A stretch of 64,000 bases of DNA from Turbatrix aceti (GCA_963969345.1 OZ017766.1:4526001-4590000); one strand, 5' to 3'; shown: positions 48,447-60,736, numbered from the stretch's first letter. Notes: a model not told the origin generated them from the letters alone. Program-made: numbers and translations.

Positions 48447-49712
48447 TTAATCTCTTCGCACCCTGTTGTCCAAAATTTCTTGTTTTTGAGTGGCTGAAAT
48501 GCGATGGACAAAAAAGTCCGTATAGAAGGCAGGGAATGCAAATCCCATTGAAACGAGCTCGTGAACCCAGATCCCCGCGGTCGCGGACGTGTGTCCGATG
48601 GTCCGGATCGCCGAAGCCACGAACCTCCCTGGGTCCGGAACGGAGAAGGAAGGCTCGTAGTGCGTCATGCTGCTCGCAATAAAAGACGGCGTAACAGCTT
48701 GGATCGTGATCCCACAATCTGCGTACTCCTTGACTAGACACCTGGTCAGGTGGATCACGTAACCCTTCGTGGCCGAGTAAACGTTCCATTTTGGCATTTC
48801 GCTAAGTCCTGCCACGGACGAGATGTTGACGATGATGCCTGCGCGTCGTAGCACCATGCGGGGAAGCAGGTAGGTCGTGAGCAGGGTCACGGGCAGGACG
48901 TTGGTCGCGACGAGGGAGGCGATATGCTCGATGCCGCCTTCCAAGCTGTGCAGGGCGTCCGGAAAAGCGTGCATCTGGCCGACGTTGTTCACTAAAAAGC
49001 AAAAAAAGCTTTTTAGGCCTGATCTCTGTTGTTTTGCTGCTGCGCGGATTTTTGACCTTTGATTCCCCAACTTAAACCCTGCATAAAAAATTTGATCTCG
49101 TCTGCTGAACCGCATTCGCATTTGGCGATCAACGGAAGGCGAATGAGATGAGATTGGTCGGCGCCCCGATGGCAGTGCAACCTGATTGATTGTTTCATTT
49201 GTCTTTCTCCCCTTTCGGCAGTAAAACAGCTGCCAGCCCCAAAAAACCGCAAAAAAACACTTTTATGAGGTGGTAATATTTACTTTTTCTAAAACAAACC
49301 CGGACTCACCAATTATGCCGACATCGAGGTCATCAATCACCGGAAATAGCGTTTTTTTGTAGTCTGGCAACAATGCAGCCCCAAAATCGAAAGACAAGCA
49401 CTGAACTTTTACATCGGGCCATTTGGAGAGGATTTCGTCTTTGGCGCGAGTCAGCTTTTCGAGGCTCCGTGAAATGAGGAGCACGTTGAAGCCCCGGGCA
49501 GCGAGCTCGAGAGCATAGGCCTTGCCGACGCCTTCCGATGCCCCGGTGACAACGGCCCACCTGGCCCCACCGGCGAGTTTGTGCAGATTCTTCTCCTCGG
49601 CAAGGAAAAATACGTAGATCAGGTTGTAAAGGCCTTTTACGATTCGGGGACCGTAGAGCACGATGGCTGTGTAGGCCACGATGTGCAGAGCGTCTCGCAA
49701 GAACGGGTGCAT
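48447..49712 (-). CDS. 17-beta-HSD/3-ketoacyl-CoA reductase (LET-767/HSD17B12-like)
   Basis: Two exons (49712-49310 and 48991-48447; phase 1), 315 residues, the usual length. An N-terminal membrane segment (residues about 8-37) leads to a classical short-chain dehydrogenase: cofactor motif TGASEGVG (56-63), NNVG (136-139), catalytic Ser in NISSVAG (192/193) and YSATK with Tyr206 and Lys210. The arrangement, with a TM anchor just before the Rossmann fold, is that of HSD17B12/KIK-I and C. elegans LET-767 and its paralogues, ER enzymes that reduce 3-ketoacyl-CoA in fatty-acid elongation or 17-keto steroids. Which substrate this one uses cannot be read. No KKxx retention signal is seen at the C-terminus (NRVRRD). 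A 318-base intron splits the Rossmann fold. It is divergent from the PGAP2-like gene. Confidence 0.93.
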
Positions 49713-51038
49713 GAGTCAGTAGTAAAACACAGCCGCCGCAGCAGCAGCCAAAACCGCAACCGCAGACAGACTACATTTTGGTGGAGCCGAGGCAAACGAG
49801 ATCGCTTCTCAAACCGGTCGATGCGGCTGACGATCATGCAATCACCGTGGGCACAAATGAGATAACCACCAAACCAGAGTTTGTTGTGTCACCGGTGAAC
49901 AATAAAAATGTGATGGCGTAATTTTCATTCACTCAGTCACCTGAAAATTTAATTTCAATTGAAGTTGATCAGTCAACTGAACTTTTGTTTTTTTCTGCAA
50001 AACTGTTTTTTTTTTTGAAAAACAACTGATTCGCACCTGCAGGTGATCCAGGTGATCAAGTACCTTTCAAGCATGGCATCAATCACATGGATTCTGAATC
50101 CAGATTTCCGTTACCTGAACTTGGATTACTTAAAAGTAACTCTGACGTCAGAGCAACAAAACACCTTCGCAGGCGACCTTGTGCAAAAAAGAGCATCCTT
50201 TGTGGGGTGGGGAGAGAAAAAGGTACTCGTCCCATTGTTCGGCAATCGAGTTTTCGCGCAATCAGCCTTCTGAAGAACAAAAAAGTCAATCCAACCCGAC
50301 ACTGTTTCCTTTTTTGTTGTTGCTCGGCTTGGTGTCTTCTAACTTTATCCTCCGCCGGGCCTTCACTGGTGTCCAGTTTTGATAACCATCACCATCGCCG
50401 GCGCTGCTGATGATCACGCCGCTTTTTTTACACTCACGCGCGCACACTCCGCGCATCGCACCATCACTGGCGTGTTTCCTGATCAGACAGCAGGCAGCAG
50501 ACATCGCTCGAGGACACCGTGCCGCCTAGCAGGCGCCGAACCGCTGGGGTACCTACCTACCTGCCTTCCTGGGCGGCCGCAGCACAGATCATCAGCCCGC
50601 ATCAGTAAGCAGGCACCGTTGATCGGGGACGCCGCGGACTGAGCCCCCCTCCTGCTGGTTTTTGTTATTACCATCTCGGGAGCAGTCATTTGGCTTGGTT
50701 CAACCAGGATCATCTTGCAGGCGCGTTTTGCGTGAAAAAACGTGACATTTTTGTAGTATCGATGCCGTAGATTGTACTTTGTCTTGTAAACCCGTAAACC
50801 CACGTTGGGGGGTGCAAGAATGTAGTCGGCAACAAACAAACACTTTTAGCATCAAAATTGTCATTCGATGAACCCCTTCTTCGGCTCCTGAAGCTCTTAT
50901 TAAACCACGACTTCCCCGTCCAGCCGACCAGCCAGACCGCGCGAGTTGCTCCGAGGCCGAGCCCAGCCTTCGTCGTTCTCCGATATCCCCTCCAGCTGTG
51001 CTGTGCACAAAATAGACAATCGATAGCCAAAGCCAAAG
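49713..51038. other. Shared 5' region of reductase and PGAP2-like genes
   Basis: 1.3 kb between divergent genes, without a supported exon. Four CACCTG/CAGGTG E-boxes fall within about 120 bases (49938, 50034, 50040, 50049), three of them nearly touching in CACCTGCAGGTGATCCAGGTG. This is the most compact motif cluster seen in the window. Confidence 0.45.
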
Positions 51039-52165
51039 ATGCCCGACGACACAATCGGACCCATGTCCGCTGAGCAAAAGATGGTCGTGGTCATCGATCC
51101 GTCCACTTCGCAGCCGACCACGCGCATTTCGGTTCCCCCCGCGGCAGAGAAGCCCGATGGCGTAATCAAGATCCGGACACTCTGCTTGCTGGGAGCCCTG
51201 CTGCCGGGAATCGGCTGCTACTTCTGCATCGCGTACACGTATCTCTTCCAGCTCGACAGAGTCCTCAATTTCACCTCCAGCCATTGTCCAGATGTCAAAA
51301 GGTGCGTTTATATTTTTAAATTTGTTTTGTCAGAGCAAAGAAATAATTTCAGTCCATTCCCGCCGGCAAGCTACTCCATCGGCGTCTGGTCGCCCCAGAA
51401 GCTTTTCTGGTTCTTCATCCTGGCCATCCACCTGCCGCCCCGGGCGCTGTTTTTTGCCGTTCGTTTTTTGGTCTTTTTGCTGGGCAACATGGATTTTTTC
51501 AGATATACAACAGACAATACAGGCTCGGGCATTCTGAATTCAAGAAAGAGACCTGGTTTCGGCGCGTTGTTTACGCGCACATGCGACTTCTTTTCCTGGA
51601 AGCTATTGGCCTGCTTTTGGTATCCGTCATTGATATTGAAACACATTTTGGTAATTTTTACCTGTTCTGCTGTATTTCAACTTACTCGAGGGGTTTTTCA
51701 GTGCTACACGCCATCTGCTACACAATCTGGATCGTTTCGTTCAACTTCAACATGCTCCTGAACACGATTTTGCATCATTACTCGGGATTCAGGCATCTGC
51801 ACGACAAAGTGAGTTCCTCTTCGAAAAATTATTAGAATCGCATTTCATTATTATTATTCAGCACGACACAACATTCCAAATCAAGAGATTCATGTTTATC
51901 GTCGGATGCGCGGTTTCTGTATCCACTGGATTCACGTACTTTTCGTACATGTACAATTGTTCTAATTTTGGTAAGTTGATTTAAAAAGACAAATTTTAAA
52001 AGACCGTGCACGGTTGTATTTTCAGCGTACGCAGCTTTTTCGGTAGCGGAGTATGTAATCATCGGCTTCAATTCCGCATTTTACTTCCTCATGGTCTGGG
52101 AACTCGGTGACGCCCATATGGAACTCACCATCGGCAATATCCACTTCACCATCGTAGACGCCTGA
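51039..52165 (+). CDS. PGAP2/FRAG1-DRAM-like multipass membrane protein
   Basis: Six exons (51039-51301, 51353-51458, 51503-51650, 51702-51808, 51862-51970, 52026-52165), phases consistent, 290 residues. After a 45-residue cytosolic lead there are about six hydrophobic segments. Family marks of the Frag1/DRAM/Sfk1 fold are visible: a first TM with GALLPGIGCYFCIAYTYLF, a luminal loop, WSPQKLFWFFILAIHLPPR (compare the APQRYIWRFLIGLHSAPR block in PGAP2), a loop followed by AICYTIWIVSFNFNMLLNTI, and a last TM with EYVIIGFNSAFYFLMVWE. PGAP2 acts in the Golgi or ER in fatty-acid remodelling of GPI anchors; nematodes have several paralogues, so this may be one of those rather than the true orthologue. 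The first intron donors are ordinary except GTTCGT at 51459. Confidence 0.85.
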
Positions 52166-54030
52166 CAGCCATACTTGGCTTAGTGTCAGGCATGCATACC
52201 GGTAACCCGAGTAAAAACTAATGACCTCACGCCACGTGTCGAGGGGAGAAGGACTGTAGAACGGACGAGGTTATAAAAATTCTGATAATTTGATTTTTTT
52301 AAAGATCAAAAAAAGCAACTTTCCGAATTTTACCCGTTTTACCTAGTTTCAAAAATCACAGGAAAGGATATAAAAAAAAGTTGGTATCCGGTAACCAGAA
52401 AAAAACTAGTCCTGGAAAACTACGTAGAAGGAAATAAAAAAACGCATTAACCTACACGACCGTAACTGAATCACCTGTCAGTAGCATTCTAAAAATTGAA
52501 TGAAATCGCCGCCCTGCATTCTTCAAGTTGGGCGTAATCCAGTTGGTTGCATGGTAACTGCAAAAAAAAGAGCCAAGCTAAGTAAGCCAGGGCGAGGTAA
52601 TGCTGTCACCCCAGTGCCCTATGCATTCCGGGTGAGGAGGTGTCAGAATCGTGGCTTATTCCGCGCGTAAAAGACGACGTAAATACTTTGTGTACCTGAG
52701 ATCCGTTTTAACTTGTAAATAATTTGATTTGTTTTTGCGCTATCACAGTTACCTAACGTCACTTCACTTCACTTTGCGAAGTCGTGCCAACAACTTCTAC
52801 CACATTTATTTGGCACATGACGGCAATGACTACTTTGTTTGTTTTTGCATCCAAAAACAGACCTTTTCTATAATTTGCTCGTAACCGAGAAATGTAATGC
52901 ATATTTAGCCGGCGTCCGGATACTGTAAAATTTGTTTTTACGAGTTTTTCAATGCTAAATCTGGCATCACTGTTTCTGTTCTCCAAAGTACAAATGATGG
53001 GAGCGAGCGAGATACCAGACAGAGGCAGATGACGTTTATGCACTGGGTTCCATTGTCAGGCAAGCTCTGGAGCTTACAGACTGGGAGTATGCTACATATT
53101 TATGCTAATCTCGGTACCAACTGTAAATGTCGAATAAGCCCTAGGGATAGTATGTACAGATGACATCTTTTATCAGAAAAAAATTTTGTCAAAGCCTACG
53201 GTATTTTTTATACCGGAAATTTGACATAACGAAAAAAAGTTTGGTTTCCTAAAAAAATCTCGAAAACAACCTCCAAACTGGCGTAAACAAGTTCTTGGGT
53301 GGGCGCAGAAAAAACTAAATAGTAGTGAGCTCCGATTTCCATTGCGAAGACGTGATAGAAAATGCCAAACTCGTAAAAGATGCCCAAGTTGAGATAATTC
53401 GTGCCAAGGAAGGAGATTGGGTTGCCTTTTTTGGTATTATTTTTTCGAGTCCGGTTTACTTAGTTTGTTTAATTCTGCGACGTTTTAATTAAAAGTGTAA
53501 TGTCGTCGCCGAAGACGTTCGGTGCCGTTTTGTACATTAATTACTTTGCTTAACATTTGACAGAGTTAATTAATGAAAAAAATGAGCCTCGGAAGACGAG
53601 ACTCTATTTTCACCCCCTGCCTGGTGGCATCACGCACACGGCCAAAAAAATGTTGCAACGTGGATGAATGGCACCTGTACCTGAGTCCTTTGACCGAGCT
53701 GTGCCGCAAAGTGCACGCAAGCCGTCTGGCGGCAGGCGCACGCCCCTGTGGCAACTGGCATCACGACTCTCACACGTGCCATCAGCGCCAGCCGAGCCAC
53801 AAGGGGCAATCTCGGCGCAACGTGTGCGCGGCCGGCCTTTCTTCGAGACCGTTCAGCGGTGGCGTGGCGCCCGTTGACTTGCGTGTGTCCTTTCCAAATT
53901 GTTGCAACTGTGGCCTTTCATTGCCAATGGCACTCCGTTTTGTCCCAGCTGTCCGCTGCTAGATTCCCTGTTTTCCAGGCAGGCAGTCATCGTTGCCGTC
54001 GGCGGGCCGTTACAGTGCCGAGACGCCGTT
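52166..54030. other. Intergenic between PGAP2-like and globin genes
   Basis: About 1.9 kb, no supported exon. Contains the 5' flank of the globin gene. No RNA gene or repeat was recognised. Confidence 0.4.
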
Positions 54031-55662
54031 ATGGGTTCGTCGCTGTGCAAGCCCCGGAGCAAAAAGATTGCGACGAGCTCATTCATCACCAACGAAAACG
54101 AGAATCCCTTCGAAAACTCATTCACGAAGCGAGAACGGGTGCTTCTTCGCGATACCTATCAGGTTGGCACTTTTACACACCCCCGAAGTCATCTATCTTA
54201 GTTAGTCAGTAGCTGTCATTTTCTTTCACGTAAAAGTACGTGGAGCTCTGTTGTTTGCTCAAAATCTTGTCCCCACGGCCGTGAGAACGGTGGCTCGCCA
54301 TTCATTGTCTCTAACTCTATTCTTCTGAGCCGGCTGTGCGCGGAGATAAGCCACATCCGGCTCCGCTTGCTTGGTGGTAAACTGTTTTCCTGCGTGGTCC
54401 TCCAGCAAGTGGAGTTGTGGGGGGACCATTAGCCAATGCAATGCCAGGTGCCTATTACGTTAACGGCTGGCAGTAGTTTTCCTCCCGCAGTAGTTTGGGT
54501 TGGGGTGACGAATGCCAGCCTGGGTACTCGGCTGCGCCGCTGCCGGGTGGCGTTGTCGTGTTTCGTTAAAGCAATAACTTGTCAGCTGAAAACAAATTTT
54601 TGCCAGGCGTCACCGGTCCGGGACATGCAAGGCACGGCTACATTTGTCTGTTTTGTATTCCCGAACGGTTATTTTTTGGATGCGACAAAGGATTCGATGC
54701 AGGCAGGGAGCGCTTTCTATTTCGGGGCAGTCCCTCCTCACGCAGACGGGGTACAAAGCGACCTGCAAAAAACTTTTTTTTTCAGAGGATAAATGATCCC
54801 AAGGAGATCATCGGTCAGTTGTACATGGACGTCGTCAATGAACTCGCTCCAGAGCTCAAAATTGTAAGCCCCGACCCCACCGAACTCCTAATTCGAGTCT
54901 TGTTGCAGGTGTTTGGCGTCGAACGTGCCCCCAAGGCGACCATGCTCAAAATGCCCAAGTTCGGCGGCCATGTCGCCAGGACAGCAGATTACCTGGACCA
55001 GGTGTGTATCCCTTTTCGCGGTCGTTCGACTACCATATTTTTCTTGTTGTTGTTTTTTTTCAGATGACTCAGATGCTCGGTGTCACAGAGAACCTCAGCG
55101 GAGCCTGGCAACTCACACGCAAAGTCGGGCGCCTGCACATGAAGGTGGCTTTCTTGGAGACCAAACAAAACCAGCTCGAGCGTAATTACTTTACGCTCGT
55201 TACCGACCACTTCGCAGCACACTTCACGCCTTACCTGGCCGGTCAGAAGGTGATAATTGAGTTTTGCTCCGAACTTAACCCAAAGTCATCAAAAGCACAG
55301 TTTTAGACCGAGCCAAACCCCAGCTCGAAGGGCGACGATCGAAAAGTCCGCTTCGGCGCTAGCTACTCACCTGCGCAGGTGACCGACGTGTGGCACCGCT
55401 TTTTTACCCTCACCGGCAACCAGTTCACGGAGAGTTTCGAATTTGAGCGCCAGAAGCTCATCAGCAGCGAGAGCAAGCGGACGCTCGCGCCGCACCAGCA
55501 CTACGAGGAAGAGAGCGACAAAAAGAAAAAAATACGGGTGAGTCCAAAATAATTTTTTTTGTACATTAGCCGGTCTACTGTGTTTTTCAGGAAAGACAGA
55601 GCGAAGTGGAGACTACGCAGGGCGTGCCGGATAAAGAAGAGATGTTCGAGGATCCCTTCTGA
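54031..55662 (+). CDS. Nematode globin with predicted N-terminal acylation
   Basis: Six exons (54031-54162, 54786-54863, 54909-55001, 55064-55249, 55307-55537, 55591-55662), 263 residues. The globin fold spans residues about 32-190: KRERVLLRDTYQRINDP (helix A), then MLKMPKFGGHVARTADYL with a distal His at 91, and QLTRKVGRLHMKVAFLE with the proximal His at 126. A long charged C-terminal extension rich in Lys/Glu follows, as in many nematode globins. The N-terminus, MGSSLCKPRSKK, has Gly2 for myristoylation, Cys6 for palmitoylation and a basic patch, which would anchor the protein to the plasma membrane; C. elegans GLB-26 is a known acylated globin. Such globins are thought to act in redox or oxygen signalling in neurons rather than oxygen transport. 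The start is fixed by this motif. The first intron is 623 bases. Confidence 0.9.
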
Positions 55663-57619
55663 GGCCGCTCGCAGGCATCGTTCAGTCTTGATAGTACAAA
55701 TGGCAAGGAGAGTAAACTCATGGCACGTATTCGAAATTTGTGACAGTTGGGGGAACGCTTATGGATGGATTCATGACTCATCGTGGGCTATCGAAAGCAT
55801 TTTGTGTCTGTGTCTGTTCAAGGCGTTGCACTGCGCCGCCTCGGCCACCAGACTAGTAATGCATGTTCGCCGACCGGATCGGAGCGTGCAATGTTTTTTT
55901 TCTCACTGTTATGCAACAACCAAATCGTACTTTGGGTTCGTGACTCCGTGAGACCCCGTGTCTCATTACGTGGTGGTGCGAATTGCTTTGGTCGACAAAA
56001 AAACTGACGTAACGAACCGCAAATTTATATACAAACCGGATTTTGGACGAGTTACTGCAACCTGAAAGTTCTGTTATGCTCACTCAGGGCCAAATCGGAT
56101 TTTTTGCTGATTTTCTAACAATTATAAAAATCGCGGTGATAGGTTACCGATGGCCGATCGAACCGGTTTCAAGTGTCTGGAGGGGACACAGACTTTATTA
56201 GCGTGGATGAATGACGTTACGCACTACGAAGCTACAAAGTCTGTAACTCGTCATAACTTTTGTTGGGGTCAGAGCATAGTACGCGGACGGCGGCGGCGGC
56301 GGCCAGGAAGGTCAAGTTTGCCTCTGAGTAAGTTGCCCGAGGGTGTAAAGCGGCAAATGAAAGATGTCAAGCGAAGTCAATTATCACGTGCAACAGGGTG
56401 TTATTAGCCGCCGCCGAGGAGGGGTCTAAAGCACAAGGCCGGCCCAGAACGAGTCTAAACCTCGTTCACAGCCCCAACAGCACCATCAGCCCCATCAGCA
56501 CTGTACGGTTCTGGAATTGAATATTATGCAATGTTTCCCAAAGAAAACAGGAAACAACGAGGAGCTCCGTAGACGACGATGACGAGGGTACCGGGCGTCG
56601 CTCGCCGAATTCGCGGGGTCTTCGTCTTCGTCGGCCACTACAGAAGGGCGAGGCTCGACGACGATACGATTTGATTGTAGTACACGTGCGTTGCTGCTCG
56701 CAAGACGCGAGACGTTTCAAATTATATTTATTTTCCCTGATTGGTTGTAAAACGAAATAAATTGGCGGAGATTTACCCCCTCTGTCGGCGGAGACGCGCG
56801 CGCTCTGCGGATGCTCGCTGACGACGGCTTATGTTGCAGCACACGTCGCAAAAAACGAATGCGCAAGTGTGCGCACTTGTCAGCGCGAAACCCGGTTACG
56901 ATCGTCTCCAGGCAGGCCACCACAGCAAACACGGCAGCAGCGAAAGTGATTGCGGCAGCAGCCCGGGGGCATGATGTTGTGAGGCGAGGCGGTGGCTGTT
57001 CTGACTTTTCACTTTCTTTCCAATTTCGTCGTATGATTGTCTCCTGCGCGGCAGCGGTGGACACCCGCACACCGCTGCGCGTGCCGACCAGGCGCCCCCC
57101 CCCCCCTCTGATACACCTGACGCAACAACAACTAAATACTTTCAACTAGTTTCTTTGCCTGACGACCGGCTGGTCTTCGGCAAATCGGTTTTCCACGCGC
57201 CCGGCAACGGTGCGTGACCAAATCTGGCCGTCCTGAAGGTGAAAGAAGCCCTGATCCGGCGGCTATTCGCTTATCGCGTTGATTCCGACTTGACAAAAGC
57301 CCTGCGCACCTCGCGCGCGATATATTGGATTATATGCGGGAACGCGAGATGCGTCGTCGTCGTCGTCGTAGTCGCCGATCCGATGTGGGTCAGCCGGCGG
57401 CGCAACGTGCGCACCCAGTGCATGGGTGTCTCCAGGATCCGCGCTGTTGTTGCAAGGATTGTCGCGCGGTGACCATTTATGCCCCTCAGACTGTGAGACT
57501 GTGATTTGTCGAAAAACAAACCCCTCTTGAGCCTCGACTGTTACCGCGCGCTTTCTCCTTCTCCTCCGAGGCCGTCGTGATCCCCCACCTGACGTTCGCG
57601 AGTTGTAGACACGCATGCC
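55663..57619. other. Intergenic, no gene recognised; GTC microsatellite
   Basis: About 2 kb. A GTCGTC tract lies at about 57352-57375. Open frames on the minus strand (56466-56720 and 56717-57145) have no splice or domain support. Confidence 0.4.
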
Positions 57620-58581
57620 ATGCCCGGATGTACTGCCTGGTCGCTTACGTGCGCGGTGTTCGCGACGACCGTTCTATCGGCTTCTGGCTTCTGGAATGCG
57701 CTGCCGCCACTGCCGTCCGACTTTGTCAAGCCCGGAACGTGGGGTGAGAAGTCTTTTGGGCAGTGGTGCAGGAATTTCACTACCGATATGTGAGTTATGA
57801 TTTTTTTATTGGGTGGTCTTTGGCAGGTGCCTCAATCATCCTGCATGGCACTGGACTTATCAATTTTTTTTTGGTTAACTGATCATTTTTCAGTCACCGA
57901 CAATGTCCTGAAGGCAGCTTCATTCACTGGTACACGTGCTGCGGACCAGAGAGCACGGACTGCTGCATAGGCATCCAGTCGTGGGCATACGTCGTGAGCG
58001 GCTACTTAATCCTGGTGAGTAGTGTGCGCGATCCGACTTGACCGGACCGATTGCGTAACTCGGTCGCATTTTATTACCAATATCTGAAAGAAAAACGTGA
58101 ACTCTCTCAGGGTTTTTAATTTAACTGGCACCTTGAATCTCTTTTCCGACCTTGGAGAGATTAAATCACTGCAGTTTTTGCTTTTATCAAGCCGCGCATC
58201 AATTATCCTCGTTTTCAACACAAAACAGATCATTTCAACTTTCATGAGGCAGTAGAATCTTTTTTTTTGCCCGCACAAAACAACAAATCAAAACCAAACA
58301 AATAATTTTCTTTTGTTCATTTTTTTGCTGTTGTACATAAGGTCGTTTTTTTGCAGGTGGCTGTGATTTGTCTCGCGTTCGCGTGTCTTCTGAGAGCCAA
58401 CTACATCTTCACGGAGGCGTTTGGCGACGACAAACCCGTCAAGGTCTTGCTGCAGACGACGTCGGCGGGGGCGGCCAGTCCGTCCACGGACTACACCTGT
58501 ATTGCCTCCAGCTCATCAGGCAGCAGCATCGAGGAATCCTCTATCTCAAGCGTTCCCGACTTTGTCGCCGACGTGGTATGA
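57620..58581 (+). CDS. Small type I membrane protein, Cys-rich ectodomain
   Basis: Three exons (57620-57789, 57894-58014, 58357-58581; phases 2 and 0), 171 residues. A signal peptide (MPGCTAWSLTCAVFATTVLSASG) precedes an ectodomain of about 70 residues holding a compact cysteine motif, WYTCCGPESTDCCIG, then a TM helix (about residues 88-112, YVVSGYLILVAVICLAFACLL) and a Ser/Thr-rich cytosolic tail with several SS clusters. The layout (signal, CC-x-CC knot, TM, disordered tail) resembles Shisa-like or VOPP1-like small adaptors, but I cannot assign it. Two ATGs precede or overlap the chosen start in other frames; only 57620 joins to the next exon in frame. The last donor and acceptor are consensus. 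Confidence 0.65.
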
Positions 58582-58981
58582 CACACCTGCCTGCTCACAT
58601 CAGCGATTCGCTCTTCGCCGCCATCAACTTTCACTCGGGTCCTTAGATATTCTATTTTTTTGTCCGTTCGGCTGTGCTGTGTGCCTCCAATTTGCATAAA
58701 TGAGCCACTGCGCACTTCACTTTGGCAGAGTCGTAAAAAAAAGAGACACAGCAGGCCGTAAAAAGAAGCTGGGGTCTCGGATGTTGCCTGTTTTCTAGTT
58801 TGCTTCCGCATTGTTCGAGGAACGGATTTATGCGCATTGAGCCCGGACTCTCGCGCGAGGGTGAATCCGCTGCGCAGCACGTACCTACCTGCCTACCTGC
58901 TTGTCGGTATTGGATTTCAAGCAACCGAACTCTCCGAAAAAAATGGAAATGATTTTTACCTGAAAGAAACCAGGTAACCTC
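58582..58981. other. Short intergenic spacer before chemoreceptor 3
   Basis: 400 bases, no exon supported; contains ACCTACCTGCCTACCTG at about 58882-58900, a motif also found in the reductase/PGAP2-like spacer at about 50549-50566. Confidence 0.35.
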
Positions 58982-60440
58982 ATGAGGGCCTACCAAGTCG
59001 TCTACTGGCCGTTGATCGCCGGCTTCGTCCTTGTATGTGGCTACTTTTTCTCCGCGGCCACGTTCACGTTCAAGGCTCCTCCACAGCGCCCGGCAGATGC
59101 CTTGGAACTGCTTCTGCTCGCGACAGAGCACGCGCTGCTCGTTGCAGAAGTCGCGATCGCGTGTTTTCTGTTGCACGTGTTCACGCGGCGCGTCGCGGTG
59201 CATGCCAACCTCCGCTTCATCTGCTACAACATCTGGGTCAACCTGGCGGTGCTCGGGTTAACCAAGCTCACTGTGTCGGCGCATGCAATTTCTGGCTTCC
59301 GCGTTTTGCCGATGGCCGCCAACATGACTCTGTGCTTCGTGCACGACACTTCAGTGCTTTTTTTCTCCACGCATCAGCCCATCCTGGCGCTGGAGCGGAC
59401 GCTTTCCACCTTTGTCGTGGATTACGAAAACAAGTATTACGGCATCGGATTTGCTGCTTTGTGCTCCGCCGCGGTCAGTTGATATCACCGGTTTCCGATT
59501 GAATTATAATTCCCAAATCCGATTTGCAGTGGATCGCCGCGGCTTCTCTGGTCGCGTGCACCTACCTGTATCCCCTAGCAGCAAGGTGCATCGCAGCGAG
59601 CTGTTTAACTTTACAAGTCGCTTTATTCATCGTAAGTCACACATTTTCAGTCTAAAAACCTTATCAAAAGCGAAGCATATTCCCGGGAAGGCTGGATTCA
59701 CGTTTGGCGCTTGCAATAACGTCGGAGTCGGCCGGAGGAGCATCGGCGGGCTCTGTTGGGGTGTGGGGGTCCACTTGATTAATAGAAAGCTGGCAATCTC
59801 CGGGCATGGTAAAAAGAGCAACAGTCAAGAAGAGAAAATAGAAAAAAAACTGCTGAAGGTGTCCTTTTGTGCTCCAGGGCCACGTCGGGTCTTTTTTGAA
59901 GTCAATGAGATGCACACATAACTTTCCTTGAATAAATTAGCCCCCTGAATAATGTCAGGTGTCGATGTGCTACAAAGTGTGAATTTGTTTCAGCAATGCC
60001 AGTACCTCTACCGCCTCAACATGAATTCCTACGCTTCGGAACTCACGCGATCCCTGAGTCGCCGATATCAGGTAGTCGAAAACATCCGACTCCTGGCCAC
60101 GCTCCGATGGTACCAGTGCGCGTCCATAATCCAAATCGCGCTGTGCAGCGTCTTTGTGTCCTTCAGACCGGCGACCAACACCTCCGGATACTCGCAGTGG
60201 ATCCTGCTCTGGAATTTGGTCTATTCCGTAGCCTGTCTCGTCTACGGGCTAATTTTCCTCTTCGGCCTCCGATCGGTTCGAGCTGTTATGTCTCAGCTTA
60301 CAAAGTGCGTTAGGCCGAGGCCGGCCAGCAACAGGGCCCCTCTGCAGGTCACGTCGGTGACCGGGAAGCGACTCATCCCCGCCGGCGACCACCAGCACGT
60401 GTGCTTCGAGCACCTGGAGTCTACCTGGAGGAAACCCTAG
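58982..60440 (+). CDS. Nematode chemoreceptor 3, Sra superfamily (Sre/Srb-like) GPCR
   Basis: Three exons (58982-59473, 59530-59631, 59994-60440), all phase 0, 346 residues. Exon 1 carries an extra N-terminal hydrophobic stretch (perhaps a signal anchor), TM1, TM2 and TM3; exon 2 TM4 and TM5; exon 3 TM6 and TM7. TM3 ends PILALERTLSTFVVDYENKYY, the ER.xxT...YE form, and exon 3 has LTRSLSRRYQVVENIRLL, the LSxRxQxxEN signature shared with the two receptors at the left end. It is 50 kb from them and on the other strand. In the second intron an alternative acceptor (GAATAATGTCAG at 59958) is possible, but the one at 59993 has the better pyrimidine tract. The C-terminal tail is basic and long (about 50 residues). 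Confidence 0.8.
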
Positions 60441-60690
60441 CAATTCTATAAATATACGCAAAATGGTTCACTTAACGCACAGAGTACGGCAATTAAAGTA
60501 TAACCTCTTCTTTTGTGGTGCAATGAACTCGGTGAAGACAGAGGGACATCCAGGGAGGGGGAGAGTCTCCGAAAATTGCTCCCTGACCCACATCGGCCCG
60601 CTCGAATTTTCTCTCGCTGGGCTGTTTTTTTCTCAAAAACACCAATCACCTCGTGAACTCTTGGATTTTGACTTTTTAAAATACCGCTTA

Positions 60691-60736
60691 CACGGACTTT
60701 TATTTTTCATATAGGCGGCATATTGGGTTCATATAT
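60691..60736 (+). repeat. Left 46-base terminal inverted repeat
   Basis: Perfect reverse complement of 62800-62845; the match ends at 60737 (C against G). Starts CACGGACTTT and ends GGGTTCATATAT. Confidence 0.9.

Noticed and set aside
56466..57145. Minus-strand frames with Ala/Arg-rich products
   Set aside because: No acceptor or donor context, no domain, and simple-sequence composition.
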